Assembly: GCA_947626485.1 (NCBI GenBank)
Contig: CANQSG010000012.1
Location: 1-21,630 of the forward strand
From: an uncultured Clostridia bacterium
GTDB taxonomy: Bacteria > Bacillota > Clostridia > Oscillospirales > Acutalibacteraceae
Direction of reading: 5' to 3'
DNA length: 21,630 nt
The notes beneath the pieces were generated by a model. The model was not told where the DNA came from, did not search any database, and saw only the letters and a program-made list of their open reading frames with translations. The stretch's first letter is position 1, and each line of letters opens with the position of its first letter. A program made the translations under genes and the position numbers. Positions 14,697-20,799 of this stretch are shown here, piece after piece.

Positions 14697-16184
14697 TTAT
14701 TTCACTATTTTTTTGCGACGGGCACAAAGGCCGAACAGGATCAGAGTGGCAATTCCCGCCAGCGTAAGGAACAACGGCAGCGCGCCATTCTCCCCCATCG
14801 GGGGCGTGGCGGCGTCCTCGGTCGATTCCGTCGCCTCGGTCGCGGGCGTCGCGGCTTTTTCCGCGAGGAGATAGACGCTGAAATGGTCGGTTTCGAAGGT
14901 CACGGCGTCGCCGTTGACGGTGCAGGGCAATTCCGTCTTCGACCCGTCCGCCTCGACGCGGTAAACCGTCAATTTTGCCTTGTCATAGCCCGCCGGGATC
15001 GGCAGCGTGACCTTGACCTTGCCGTTCGGCTGAATTTTTACGCCGTCCTTTTCGAGCGAAATATCAAAGGCGACAAATTTGCCGGCGATGTTTTCCGGGT
15101 TGTAATCCGAGGGCACGACGACCAACACGGTGTCCGCGGGCAGAACGTCCTCCGCTGCGCTGAGCGAAACGCCGGTCTTTGCGTCGGTTAGCTCAACCGT
15201 ACCGGACGGAGCGGGAGCGACGCCTTCCGTCTTCTCAATCGTCAGGGTAACGTGCAGCAGGATGGGAAGCCGTGTTGTTTTCTGCGTTTCAACATCATAT
15301 TCGTTATAATTGCCGCAGTTGTAATCATAGGTGATGACGCTGCCGGCGTGATAGCCGCTGAGTACGCTGCCCTTTAACGTCGCGCCTTTCAGGTTGCTGA
15401 TCTTGCTCGGATCGAGCAGGGGGTCGTAGCTGCGCAGATCGTAGAAATTGACGGGAGCCGTAACGGTGACCGATGTGGAATAAGAGGAAAGATCGTTTAT
15501 CTCATCGTCGTAACCAAAATTCCAGCTGTCCTTTTCTCCTACGTTGAGCGCGATGAGTTTCGTATTATAAATATTCAAATAATCCAGTTTGGGTGCGTGG
15601 CTTAGATCCAATTTTGTAATCTCGGTGTTTGCGCAATCCAAGCATTCAAGTTTTTTCATGTGGCTTAAATCTATGCTTGAAATCAACGCGGAATTACATT
15701 CCAAGGTAACAAGATTCTCGATGTCGCCAAGCACCAAAGGGATTTTGTTTCCGCAAATATCTAAGACCTGCAGATTATACAGATTGCTTACATCCAGCGC
15801 TTTGTTCAGCGACGGTTTTGCATCGCCTTCCGCCCATGCATGCCCGGCACATTTTAACTCTTTTAGATTGCGAAAATTCGAAATGCCGGTCAAATCGGAA
15901 ATTCCTTTGTATTCTTCTAAGAAACTTCCACCTTTATGGTGATTAAAACTAATTTCGCTTACCGCGTCCAGTTCGTCCTGCGAAAGCAGACCGTCGCCGT
16001 CTTGATCGATGCCTTTTTCCGCCAGATATTGGCGGAAAACCGGGTCGGGGAAGCGCTCGTCCGTGATGGCGGAACCGGTTTCTGCCTGCGCATACACCGC
16101 GACCGACAGCGCGACGAGCATCATGCAGAGCGATAACAAAATCGCCGACAGTCGACACAATTTTTTCTGATTTTTCGTTTTCAT
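14697..16184 (-). CDS. LRR surface protein with EF-hand-like start and cell-wall-sorting-like tail
   Basis: 495 aa from ATG 16184-16182, preferred over a start 8 codons upstream because AGAAAGGAG lies just before it and the signal peptide begins here (MKTKNQKK…YAQA). Residues ~40-65 (FPDPVFRQYLAEKG, DQDGDGLLSQDEL) form the calcium-loop cap usual in gut LRR proteins. Residues ~85-210 hold leucine-rich repeats (LKELKCAGH, LQVLDICGN, LVTLECNSA, LECLDCANTEITKLDLSH, LDYLNIYNT). Further β-rich domains follow to ~455. The tail PPMGEN, a hydrophobic helix and CARRKK resembles a PxTGxN sortase signal with Met in place of Thr. Its role is probably adhesion or host interaction. Its upstream region is the invertible promoter segment, and no good leftward promoter is present in the current orientation. 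Confidence 0.85.
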   Translation of the reverse strand: MKTKNQKKLCRLSAILLSLCMMLVALSVAVYAQAETGSAITDERFPDPVFRQYLAEKGIDQDGDGLLSQDELDAVSEISFNHHKGGSFLEEYKGISDLTGISNFRNLKELKCAGHAWAEGDAKPSLNKALDVSNLYNLQVLDICGNKIPLVLGDIENLVTLECNSALISSIDLSHMKKLECLDCANTEITKLDLSHAPKLDYLNIYNTKLIALNVGEKDSWNFGYDDEINDLSSYSTSVTVTAPVNFYDLRSYDPLLDPSKISNLKGATLKGSVLSGYHAGSVITYDYNCGNYNEYDVETQKTTRLPILLHVTLTIEKTEGVAPAPSGTVELTDAKTGVSLSAAEDVLPADTVLVVVPSDYNPENIAGKFVAFDISLEKDGVKIQPNGKVKVTLPIPAGYDKAKLTVYRVEADGSKTELPCTVNGDAVTFETDHFSVYLLAEKAATPATEATESTEDAATPPMGENGALPLFLTLAGIATLILFGLCARRKKIVK

Positions 16185-16224
16185 AAAAAGCTCCTTTCTG
16201 TTTTGCACCTGATTTTTCGGCTAA

Positions 16225-16248
16225 GCAACATAATTTGCATTCTGTTGC
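16225..16248 (+). repeat. Left inverted repeat (recombination site) of the invertible segment
   Basis: 24-bp site: half-site GCAACATAA (16225-16233), centre TTTGCA (16234-16239), half-site TTCTGTTGC (16240-16248). It matches the reverse complement of 16487-16510 at 23 of 24 positions. The half-sites are inverted copies with one mismatch around a 6-bp asymmetric centre, the layout of a tyrosine-recombinase core site. Confidence 0.85.
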
Positions 16249-16486
16249 TGTTTTATCGGGCAAAAACAAAAATCAATCGTTTGTGCCCAAAAACGAGCGA
16301 AGAAAATGTGGCCTTTAACTCTTTTGAATCCAAAAGAATGCTGAAGGCTGCGCTTTGCGATACTCAGAATGTGCTTTTTTCGCATTTCAATTCATAAAAA
16401 GTAAAAAATAGTATTGACAAACGAAAGGTTTCGAAATATAATTTATGTACGGTAAAGCGGCGGCAGAAAATTTTTTGCCTCGTTTT
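16249..16486. mobile_element. Invertible promoter segment (inverton)
   Basis: 238 bp of AT-rich DNA between the inverted repeats, with no credible gene. It carries one consensus promoter (16414-16442) pointing right. On inversion the -10 box would fall near 16293-16298 on the minus strand and transcription would start near 16286, about 100 nt before the LRR start codon. The sequenced molecule is therefore OFF for the LRR gene. Inversion is inferred from architecture and not observed. Confidence 0.75.
16414..16442 (+). promoter_or_regulatory. Consensus promoter inside the invertible segment
   Basis: TTGACA (16414-16419), exactly 17 nt, TATAAT (16437-16442): a perfect sigma-A promoter. The spacer contains CGAAA-GG-TTTCG (16422-16433), a small dyad that could be an operator. 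In the present orientation it drives only ~85 nt before the terminator at 16508-16534. Confidence 0.85.
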
Positions 16487-16510
16487 GCAACAGAATGCAA
16501 ATTATGTCGC
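16487..16510 (-). repeat. Right inverted repeat (recombination site) of the invertible segment
   Basis: Half-site GCAACAGAA (16487-16495), centre TGCAAA (16496-16501), half-site TTATGTCGC (16502-16510). The single difference from the left site (C at 16508) is in the outer half-site, where the base also forms part of the terminator stem. Confidence 0.85.
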
Positions 16511-16534
16511 CGGTCTGTTTCCGGCGGCTTTTTT
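16508..16534 (+). terminator. Intrinsic terminator touching the right inverted repeat
   Basis: CGCCGG (16508-16513), 7-nt loop, CCGGCG (16521-16526), then GC and TTTTTT (16529-16534). It faces the invertible promoter and would stop its transcript in the present orientation, protecting the recombinase gene from antisense transcription. Confidence 0.85.
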
Positions 16535-16535
16535 G

Positions 16536-17381
16536 TTATAAAATCAGCCGCATGGCTTCCATCCGGCGGCGGTGCTCCTGCCCGGTGGAAATAATATAAA
16601 TCCGCGTCGTGTTAATGCTGCTGTGGCCGAGAATATCCGCTAATTTTACAATATCCTTTTCGATGCCGTAAAACACGCGGGCGAACAGGTGGCGGAGGTT
16701 GTGGGGGAATACCTTTTGCGAGTTGACGCCCGCTTCTTCGCACAAGCCTTTCATCTCGCGCCAGATCACCGTCCGATTGACGGGCTTCCCGGTTCGGGTG
16801 ACGAAAACAGTGCCGGATTTGATTTTCTGCTCTGCGATATAGCGGAGCAGTTTCTTTTGCAACGGTTTGACGAGGAACACCGTCCGCGTCTTGCCCTTGA
16901 GCGAAACGACCGCTTCGCCCTTTTTGACCGCCTCAACGGTGATAAACGGCAATTCGCTCACCCGAATCCCCGTCCCGCAGATCGTCTGCAAAATCAGATT
17001 CAGCCGCTCGTTGCGCTTACCCTGCGCCGCCCGACAAAGGCGTTCGTATTCAGCTTTTGTCAACTCTTTTTCCTCGGAACAAAAAATCTCCCGTTGTACC
17101 TTCACGGTTTTCACTTTCAACTCATGCCAACCCAAAAACGCAAACAAGCTGTTCAAGCTCGCCAACATGGGATTGACGCTGCGCACGGCATAGCCGTCAT
17201 TCAACACCTTCTGCTTAAACGTGATCACCGTTTCCTTCGAAATTTCCGCGCCGTCCACGAACCTTGCGAACGCCCGCACATCCCGCAAATACTTCTCCAC
17301 AGTAGCCGAACTCTTCTCCCCCTCACGCAGCCACGCCTCCCATTTTATAATATTTTCCATTGTGATTTTCTTGCGTTCCAA
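16536..17381 (-). CDS. Tyrosine recombinase, likely the invertase of the adjacent switch
   Basis: 281 aa from TTG 17381-17379, chosen because GGAGGG lies 7 nt upstream; ATG 17360 is the alternative and would lose 7 residues. An N-terminal SAM-like DNA-binding domain (~8-95, WEAWLREGEKSSATVEKYLRD) is followed by the catalytic domain, with all expected residues visible: Arg140 (GTGIRVSEL), Lys164 (LKGKTR), His227 and Arg230 (HNLRH), His253 (LGHSS) and Tyr262 (TTRIYI). Size and layout match XerC/D-like enzymes, including those that flip promoters in clostridia (the RecV/cwpV type). The stop lies 26 bp from the right inverted repeat. It probably inverts 16249-16486. A weak TACAAT box lies upstream of its start. 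Confidence 0.92.
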   Translation of the reverse strand: MERKKITMENIIKWEAWLREGEKSSATVEKYLRDVRAFARFVDGAEISKETVITFKQKVLNDGYAVRSVNPMLASLNSLFAFLGWHELKVKTVKVQREIFCSEEKELTKAEYERLCRAAQGKRNERLNLILQTICGTGIRVSELPFITVEAVKKGEAVVSLKGKTRTVFLVKPLQKKLLRYIAEQKIKSGTVFVTRTGKPVNRTVIWREMKGLCEEAGVNSQKVFPHNLRHLFARVFYGIEKDIVKLADILGHSSINTTRIYIISTGQEHRRRMEAMRLIL

Positions 17382-17446
17382 AAATCTTCCCTCCGCATCA
17401 ATTTACTTCTATTGTAACCGAAACGGGGCGGGAACGCACAAAAATC

Positions 17447-17479
17447 GCACCTGCGTCACAGGTGCCGGTAGCATTACCG
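17447..17479. other. Two small perfect hairpins upstream of the tyrosine recombinase
   Basis: GCACCTG/CAGGTGC (17447-17453 with 17459-17465) and CGGTA/TACCG (17466-17470 with 17475-17479) lie directly next to each other. No T-tract follows. They may be part of a non-coding transcript or regulator sites; no family is recognised. Confidence 0.4.
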
Positions 17480-17499
17480 ATTTCTCGCAAAATAAACGA

Positions 17500-17539
17500 C
17501 CGCCCGGACAAGTCAAGCTGCCCGGGCGGCGGATTTTTT
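17500..17539 (+). terminator. Intrinsic terminator without an upstream plus-strand gene
   Basis: CCGCCCGG (17500-17507) and CCGGGCGG (17522-17529) form a perfect 8-bp stem followed by CGGATTTTTTG. There is no plus-strand gene upstream, so it may end a small RNA containing the 17447-17479 hairpins or be a remnant. Confidence 0.65.
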
Positions 17540-17554
17540 GCGGCGGGTACAAAT

Positions 17555-17597
17555 AAAAAGAGCGAACAGGCGCTCATGAGGTCTGCTCGCTCTTTTT
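17555..17597. terminator. Bidirectional terminator
   Basis: AAAAAGAGCGA (17555-17565) pairs with TCGCTCTTTTT (17587-17597), 11 bp, T-run on both strands. It separates the accessory recombinase region from the DUF6442/XRE unit. Confidence 0.8.
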
Positions 17598-17600
17598 TAG

Positions 17601-17814
17601 TGTGAAATCGGGAAGGTAAAGATATTAAAGCCGTGCCTTTCTTTTGTCAAGGTTGTGTTTTGGGGCTGCGGCGCGAAGGGAAGCGCGCCGGACGGAAAAT
17701 ATTACGTGAAAATTTTTCCCCGGTTTCTTGCGCCGGTTTCGCGCCGAGCCGGGCGCTGCAAGAGACGAATTCGTTCGTTTGCCTTGCTTGTGTCCGGATT
17801 GCAGGGGTTAAGGG
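17601..17814. other. Intergenic stretch without recognised content
   Basis: Between the terminator and the next promoter I see no credible gene, RNA or repeat on either strand. An open plus-strand frame runs through it into the DUF6442-like gene but has no ribosome site or protein-like composition. Confidence 0.5.
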
Positions 17815-17843
17815 TTGACAAGAAAACTTGGCGGTGTTATAAT
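17815..17843 (+). promoter_or_regulatory. Promoter of the DUF6442/XRE pair
   Basis: TTGACA (17815-17820), 17 nt, TATAAT (17838-17843): full consensus. The spacer contains one copy of the operator repeat. Confidence 0.9.
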
Positions 17844-17871
17844 AAAAATATGCCAAGAAAACTTGGCGGTG
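17819..17871 (+). repeat. Two identical 18-bp operator repeats over the promoter
   Basis: CAAGAAAACTTGGCGGTG occurs exactly at 17819-17836 (between -35 and -10) and 17854-17871 (just after the start point), 35 bp apart. Each contains the dyad CAAG-AAAA-CTTG; in the second copy the dyad extends to CCAAG/CTTGG. The position suggests cooperative repression, probably by the XRE protein of the same operon. Confidence 0.8.
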
Positions 17872-17888
17872 CGGATGGAGGGATTCTT

Positions 17889-18224
17889 ATGAACAAGGAA
17901 GAAATTTTGGCAAAGAGCAGGGCCGAGAACAAAAACAAGGATCTTTACGGCATGGACGTCTCCAAGCGCGCGGGTTCGGTCACGGTTGTTGTGATGATGG
18001 CGATTGCCGGCGTATTTTTCATCGTGCAAATCCTGACCGGCGGCGGATTGAATTTCGGAATGTGGGCGCTTGTTTTCAGCGCAGACATGACAAATCATTG
18101 GGTCAAATATGGCAAGCTCCGGCTTAAGGGGGAGCTTTTGGCGGCTTTGTCCTACACGTTGATCGTGGCGGTGTTGTCCGGCTGTCATATTTATCATTTG
18201 CTCGCATCCGCTGCGATTTTGTAA
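17889..18224 (+). CDS. DUF6442-like small membrane protein
   Basis: 111 aa from ATG 17889, with GGAGGGA at 17877-17883; the earlier in-frame ATG lacks a ribosome site. The N-terminal MNKEEILAKSRAENKNKD is a charged helix of the kind seen in DUF6442 proteins. Three hydrophobic helices follow at ~33-50, ~54-70 (around GMWALVFSADMTNHWVKY) and ~83-105. No enzymatic motif is seen. The gene is 12 nt upstream of an XRE regulator in the same operon, a common pairing in clostridia whose function is unknown. The membrane partner may signal to, or be controlled by, the regulator. Confidence 0.75.
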   Translation: MNKEEILAKSRAENKNKDLYGMDVSKRAGSVTVVVMMAIAGVFFIVQILTGGGLNFGMWALVFSADMTNHWVKYGKLRLKGELLAALSYTLIVAVLSGCHIYHLLASAAIL

Positions 18225-18236
18225 GGCGGTGGGGAG

Positions 18237-18443
18237 ATGGACGAGAAGCTGATCTTAAAAAACCGCCTGAAGGAAGCGCGGGCGGAACGGAAGCTGTCGC
18301 AGAGCCGACTGGCTGAAATGGTCGGGGTGTCCCGGAACACGATCAGCTCGATCGAAACCGGGCAGTTCCACCCGACCGCCAAGCTCGCCCTCGTTTTATG
18401 TATTGCTTTGGATAAAAAATTCGAGGATCTGTTTTTCTTTTGA
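18237..18443 (+). CDS. Small XRE-family HTH regulator
   Basis: 68 aa; ATG 18237, with AAGGCGG about 7 nt upstream. Nearly the whole protein is one Cro/C1-type HTH (LKEARAERKLSQSRLAEMVG, then VSRNTISSIETGQFHPTAKL) ending EDLFFF. This is the common clostridial single-domain regulator downstream of a small membrane protein. It probably binds the duplicated CAAG-AAAA-CTTG operators at the operon's own promoter. The next gene is convergent and 18 nt away. Confidence 0.9.
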   Translation: MDEKLILKNRLKEARAERKLSQSRLAEMVGVSRNTISSIETGQFHPTAKLALVLCIALDKKFEDLFFF

Positions 18444-18461
18444 TTGCGTCGCCGGTCGCCG

Positions 18462-18716
18462 TTACAGGATCTTCGCTTTGGACGGCTTGTCCGGGTAATA
18501 CGCCACCTGCACGCTGCTCCCTACCGCGGGGACAGGGCTTCCGGCGGGCAGCCATTTTCTTTTTGTATAGGTCTTTCCGTTTACCGTGTATGCGATCTTG
18601 AGGACATACGGAAATTCAGCGCCGTCCGCCGCGTGCGTTCTCACGGGCTTCCTGTTGACCTTCAGCCACCACTGTCTTGTCGCGTCGATCACGGTTCCCG
18701 TCGTTTGCTGCTCCAT
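18462..18716 (-). CDS. Small DUF3592-like β-domain protein
   Basis: 84 aa; ATG 18716-18714 with AAAGGAGG just upstream. The pattern TGTVID…FPYVLKIAYTVNGKTYTKRKW and VGSSVQVAYYPDKPSKAKIL is that of the DUF3592 β-sandwich: a short Y-V/K repeat, then V-V-YYP-P. Here the domain stands alone, without the transmembrane helices usual in DUF3592 proteins. No signal peptide is visible. Own promoter at 18747-18775. Function unknown. Confidence 0.7.
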   Translation of the reverse strand: MEQQTTGTVIDATRQWWLKVNRKPVRTHAADGAEFPYVLKIAYTVNGKTYTKRKWLPAGSPVPAVGSSVQVAYYPDKPSKAKIL

Positions 18717-18746
18717 AAATATCCTCCTTTTTAATTACCTATTTTA

Positions 18747-18775
18747 ATGATAGCATAGAAATGTGAACAAATCAA
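18747..18775 (-). promoter_or_regulatory. Promoter of the DUF3592-like gene
   Basis: Minus strand TTGATT (18775-18770), 17 nt, TATCAT (18752-18747) with TGC directly before the -10 (extended -10). Confidence 0.7.
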
Positions 18776-18802
18776 CGGCGGGGCAGCGTATCGCCGGAAA
18801 TC

Positions 18803-19036
18803 TTATTTTTTCTTTTTCTCTTCGTCCCGAAGGCGCGCCAGCTCTTCCATATAGCCGGCGGTGATGATGCCGGCAGGCAACGCGACGATGGCGATCTCGA
18901 ACCCGACGTAAGTCTGCTTGAATGCCAGCGGCAAAAGGCTGAGCAGGATGACGGCGATCATAAAGAAATCGTAGGCCGAGCTGAGCTTGTCCCTGCCGTC
19001 GGACGCGGAAATGATTTCATAAATCCTTTTTCTCAC
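18803..19036 (-). CDS. Internally deleted voltage-gated ion channel-like protein
   Basis: 77 aa from GTG 19036-19034; the upstream SD is weak (GGGGG). Residues 1-42 (MRKRIYEIISASDGRDKLSS, then AYDFFMIAVILLSLLPLAFK) look like the N-terminus and first helix of bacterial Kv-type ion transporters. Residues ~47-70 (FEIAIVALPAGIITAGYMEEL) look like the end of the last pore helix. Everything between, including S2-S5 and the TVGYGD-type selectivity filter, is missing, and the frame is kept. Normal family length is ~230-260 aa. The promoter (19090-19118) is good, so a two-helix mini-protein may be made. It could be a pseudogene fixed in frame by chance, or a real small membrane protein. Confidence 0.6.
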   Translation of the reverse strand: MRKRIYEIISASDGRDKLSSAYDFFMIAVILLSLLPLAFKQTYVGFEIAIVALPAGIITAGYMEELARLRDEEKKKK

Positions 19037-19089
19037 GGTTCAACCCCCACGCGCGCCGTCGGAAATCCCGCCGCGCCCGATTTTTTACC

Positions 19090-19118
19090 AGTATACCAGA
19101 TTTTTTCGGTAAAGTAAA
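19090..19118 (-). promoter_or_regulatory. Promoter of the mini-channel gene
   Basis: Minus strand TTTACT (19118-19113), 17 nt, TATACT (19095-19090). Divergent from the Rrf2 gene promoter. Confidence 0.6.
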
Positions 19119-19174
19119 CACGATTCTTTCGGGATACCGGGCGGGTGGGAACGGCGGACGGAATAGGTCGCTTC

Positions 19175-19203
19175 TTGAAAAACGGCGGCGGGTGTGGTAT
19201 GAT
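19175..19203 (+). promoter_or_regulatory. Promoter of the Rrf2-family gene
   Basis: TTGAAA (19175-19180), 17 nt, TATGAT (19198-19203), with TG one base before the -10. Confidence 0.8.
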
Positions 19204-19212
19204 AAAAACAAC

Positions 19213-19249
19213 GGAATTCGAAAAAGAGGATGGGAATTCGGAAAAGAGG
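19213..19249 (+). repeat. Tandem 17-bp repeat carrying a duplicated ribosome site
   Basis: GGAATTCGAAAAAGAGG (19213-19229) and GGAATTCGGAAAAGAGG (19233-19249) differ at one base, period 20. The second copy supplies the SD of the Rrf2-family gene. The first would be a decoy or regulator site in the short leader. Confidence 0.75.
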
Positions 19250-19257
19250 TTGCTGTG

Positions 19258-19695
19258 ATGAAGATTTCGACGAAGGGGCGGTATGCGCTGCGGATGCTGC
19301 TGGATTTGGCGGAGCACCCGAACGAGGGGTATATTCCGCTCAAGGACATCGCCGACCGGCAGGGCATTTCGAAAAAATATCTCGAGCAGATCGTGCCGAT
19401 CTTCTGCCGCGAGGAGCTGCTGCGCGCCGGGCGCGGGCCGCAGGGCGGGTATGCGCTCGCAAAACCCGCCGACCGCTGCACCGTCGGGGAAATCCTGCGG
19501 CTGACCGAGGGTAGCCTCGCCCCCGTGCCCTGCGCGGAGCAGAACCCCGTCGCCTGTCCGCGCGGCGCCGACTGCCCCACGCTGCCCGTCTGGCAGGGGC
19601 TTTACCGCACGATCAACGCCTATCTCGACGGCTTGACCTTGCAGGATATTCTCGACAATTACCGCGCGAACGCCGCCGACGATTACCGGATTTAA
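19258..19695 (+). CDS. Rrf2-family regulator (CymR/IscR-like)
   Basis: 145 aa from ATG 19258, where the family-typical MKISTKGRYALRMLLDLAEH begins; AAGAGG sits 8 nt upstream. The winged HTH covers ~1-80 (LKDIADRQGISKKYLEQIVP; AGRGPQGGYALAKP). Three cysteines at 92, 100 and 106 (C-x7-C-x5-C) resemble the Fe-S cysteine cluster of IscR-type members, whereas CymR of Bacillus lacks it. It lies directly upstream of cysK, whose promoter carries a palindrome suited to an Rrf2 dimer, so it probably regulates cysteine or sulfur genes, possibly by sensing Fe-S status or a CysK partner. It ends with its own terminator. Confidence 0.9.
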   Translation: MKISTKGRYALRMLLDLAEHPNEGYIPLKDIADRQGISKKYLEQIVPIFCREELLRAGRGPQGGYALAKPADRCTVGEILRLTEGSLAPVPCAEQNPVACPRGADCPTLPVWQGLYRTINAYLDGLTLQDILDNYRANAADDYRI

Positions 19696-19696
19696 G

Positions 19697-19716
19697 CCGA
19701 ATTTTTCGGTTTTTTT
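19697..19716 (+). terminator. Short terminator after the Rrf2 gene
   Basis: CCGAA (19697-19701), TTT loop, TTCGG (19705-19709), then seven T. It starts 2 nt after the stop; short stem but good T-tract. Confidence 0.7.
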
Positions 19717-19726
19717 AAAAAAGGGC

Positions 19727-19755
19727 TTGACAGCCCTCGTTTGGCGTGCTATAAT
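19727..19755 (+). promoter_or_regulatory. cysK promoter
   Basis: TTGACA (19727-19732), 17 nt, TATAAT (19750-19755): full sigma-A consensus, followed at once by the 19762-19777 palindrome. Confidence 0.92.
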
Positions 19756-19761
19756 GCCTAC

Positions 19762-19777
19762 ATAACCGATAGGTTAT
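19762..19777. promoter_or_regulatory. Operator palindrome at the cysK start point
   Basis: ATAACC-GATA-GGTTAT, 6-bp perfect arms, begins 6 bp after the -10 box and so covers the transcription start. It is probably bound by the Rrf2 regulator encoded just upstream to repress cysK-larE when cysteine is plentiful; the binding partner is inferred from adjacency. Confidence 0.7.
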
Positions 19778-19831
19778 ATCGTGAATCGGGGAGCCGGTTC
19801 CGATAGAGAAAACCGAAAAGGAGCGATTGGC

Positions 19832-20761
19832 ATGAAAACGTATCAGACCATCACCGACCTCATCGGCGGCACGCCGCTGCTCGAGCTTACAAATTACGAG
19901 AAGGCGGCAGGCGCCGGGGCGACGATTCTCGCGAAGCTGGAATATTTCAACCCCGCCGGGAGCGTCAAAGACCGCATCGCGCGCGCCATGCTCGACGACG
20001 CCGAGGCGAAGGGGCTTTTGCAGCCCGATTCGGTCATCATCGAACCGACGAGCGGCAACACCGGCATCGGGCTTTCGGCTGTCGCGGCGGCGCGGGGCTA
20101 TCGCATCATTCTGACGATGCCCGAGACCATGAGCGTGGAGCGGCGCAATCTGCTGAAGGCTTACGGTGCCGAGCTCGTGCTGACCGACGGCGCGAAGGGA
20201 ATGAAGGGTGCCATCGCTAAGGCGCAGGAGCTCGCGGAGCAAACGCCGCACAGCTTTATTCCCAGCCAGTTCACCAACCCGGCGAACCCGGAGGTGCACC
20301 GCAAGACGACGGGGCCGGAGATCTGGGCGGACACCGACGGGAAGGTCGACATCTTTGTCGCGGGCGTCGGCACCGGCGGCACGATCACGGGCGTCGGCGC
20401 GTATCTGAAAAGCCAAAACCCGAAGGTGCGGGTCGTCGCGGTGGAACCGGCGAGCTCGCCGGTGCTCTCAAAGGGCACGGCGGGACCGCATAAAATCCAG
20501 GGCATCGGCGCAGGCTTTGTGCCCGAGACGCTGAACACCGGGGTTTACGACGAGATTTTCCCGGTCGAAAACGAGGACGCCTTTGCGACGGGGCGCACCC
20601 TCGCCCGCAAGGAGGGGCTGCTCGTCGGCATTTCGTCGGGCGCGGCCGTTTACGCGGCGACACAGCTCGCGCTGCGGCCGGAAAACAAGGGCAAGCTGAT
20701 CGTCGCGCTGCTGCCCGACACCGGCGAGCGCTACCTTTCGACGCCGATGTTCGCGGATTGA
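19832..20761 (+). CDS. cysK: Cysteine synthase A (O-acetylserine sulfhydrylase)
   Basis: 309 aa from ATG 19832; AAAAGGAG at 19816-19823 excludes the earlier in-frame ATG. The PLP enzyme condenses O-acetylserine with sulfide to cysteine and acetate in the cytoplasm. Lys46 in NPAGSVKDRIA binds PLP. PTSGNTGIGL is the substrate loop, and GVGTGGTITGVG holds the cofactor phosphate. HKIQGIGAGFVPETL and LVGISSGAA are family signatures. Length is normal. larE follows after 38 nt in the same orientation. The strong promoter and palindrome upstream point to control by the adjacent Rrf2 protein. Confidence 0.96.
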   Translation: MKTYQTITDLIGGTPLLELTNYEKAAGAGATILAKLEYFNPAGSVKDRIARAMLDDAEAKGLLQPDSVIIEPTSGNTGIGLSAVAAARGYRIILTMPETMSVERRNLLKAYGAELVLTDGAKGMKGAIAKAQELAEQTPHSFIPSQFTNPANPEVHRKTTGPEIWADTDGKVDIFVAGVGTGGTITGVGAYLKSQNPKVRVVAVEPASSPVLSKGTAGPHKIQGIGAGFVPETLNTGVYDEIFPVENEDAFATGRTLARKEGLLVGISSGAAVYAATQLALRPENKGKLIVALLPDTGERYLSTPMFAD

Positions 20762-20799
20762 CCGACAAATTTTACCACAGCGGGGAAGGGGAGAGCGCG

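Noticed and set aside
16203..16397. 64-codon plus-strand frame inside the invertible segment
   Set aside because: No SD, starts outside the left repeat and spans it, translation lacks features; the segment is better explained as promoter DNA.
17447..17540. tRNA or known riboswitch in the hairpin cluster
   Set aside because: No cloverleaf, T-loop or CCA-like end and no recognised riboswitch core could be found by eye.
17221..17556. Plus-strand open frame over the recombinase start and the hairpins
   Set aside because: It runs antisense into a well-supported gene and ends in the terminator region; no ribosome site.
17655..17888. N-terminal extension of the DUF6442-like protein
   Set aside because: It would include the promoter and both operators; the SD and family-typical start are at 17889.
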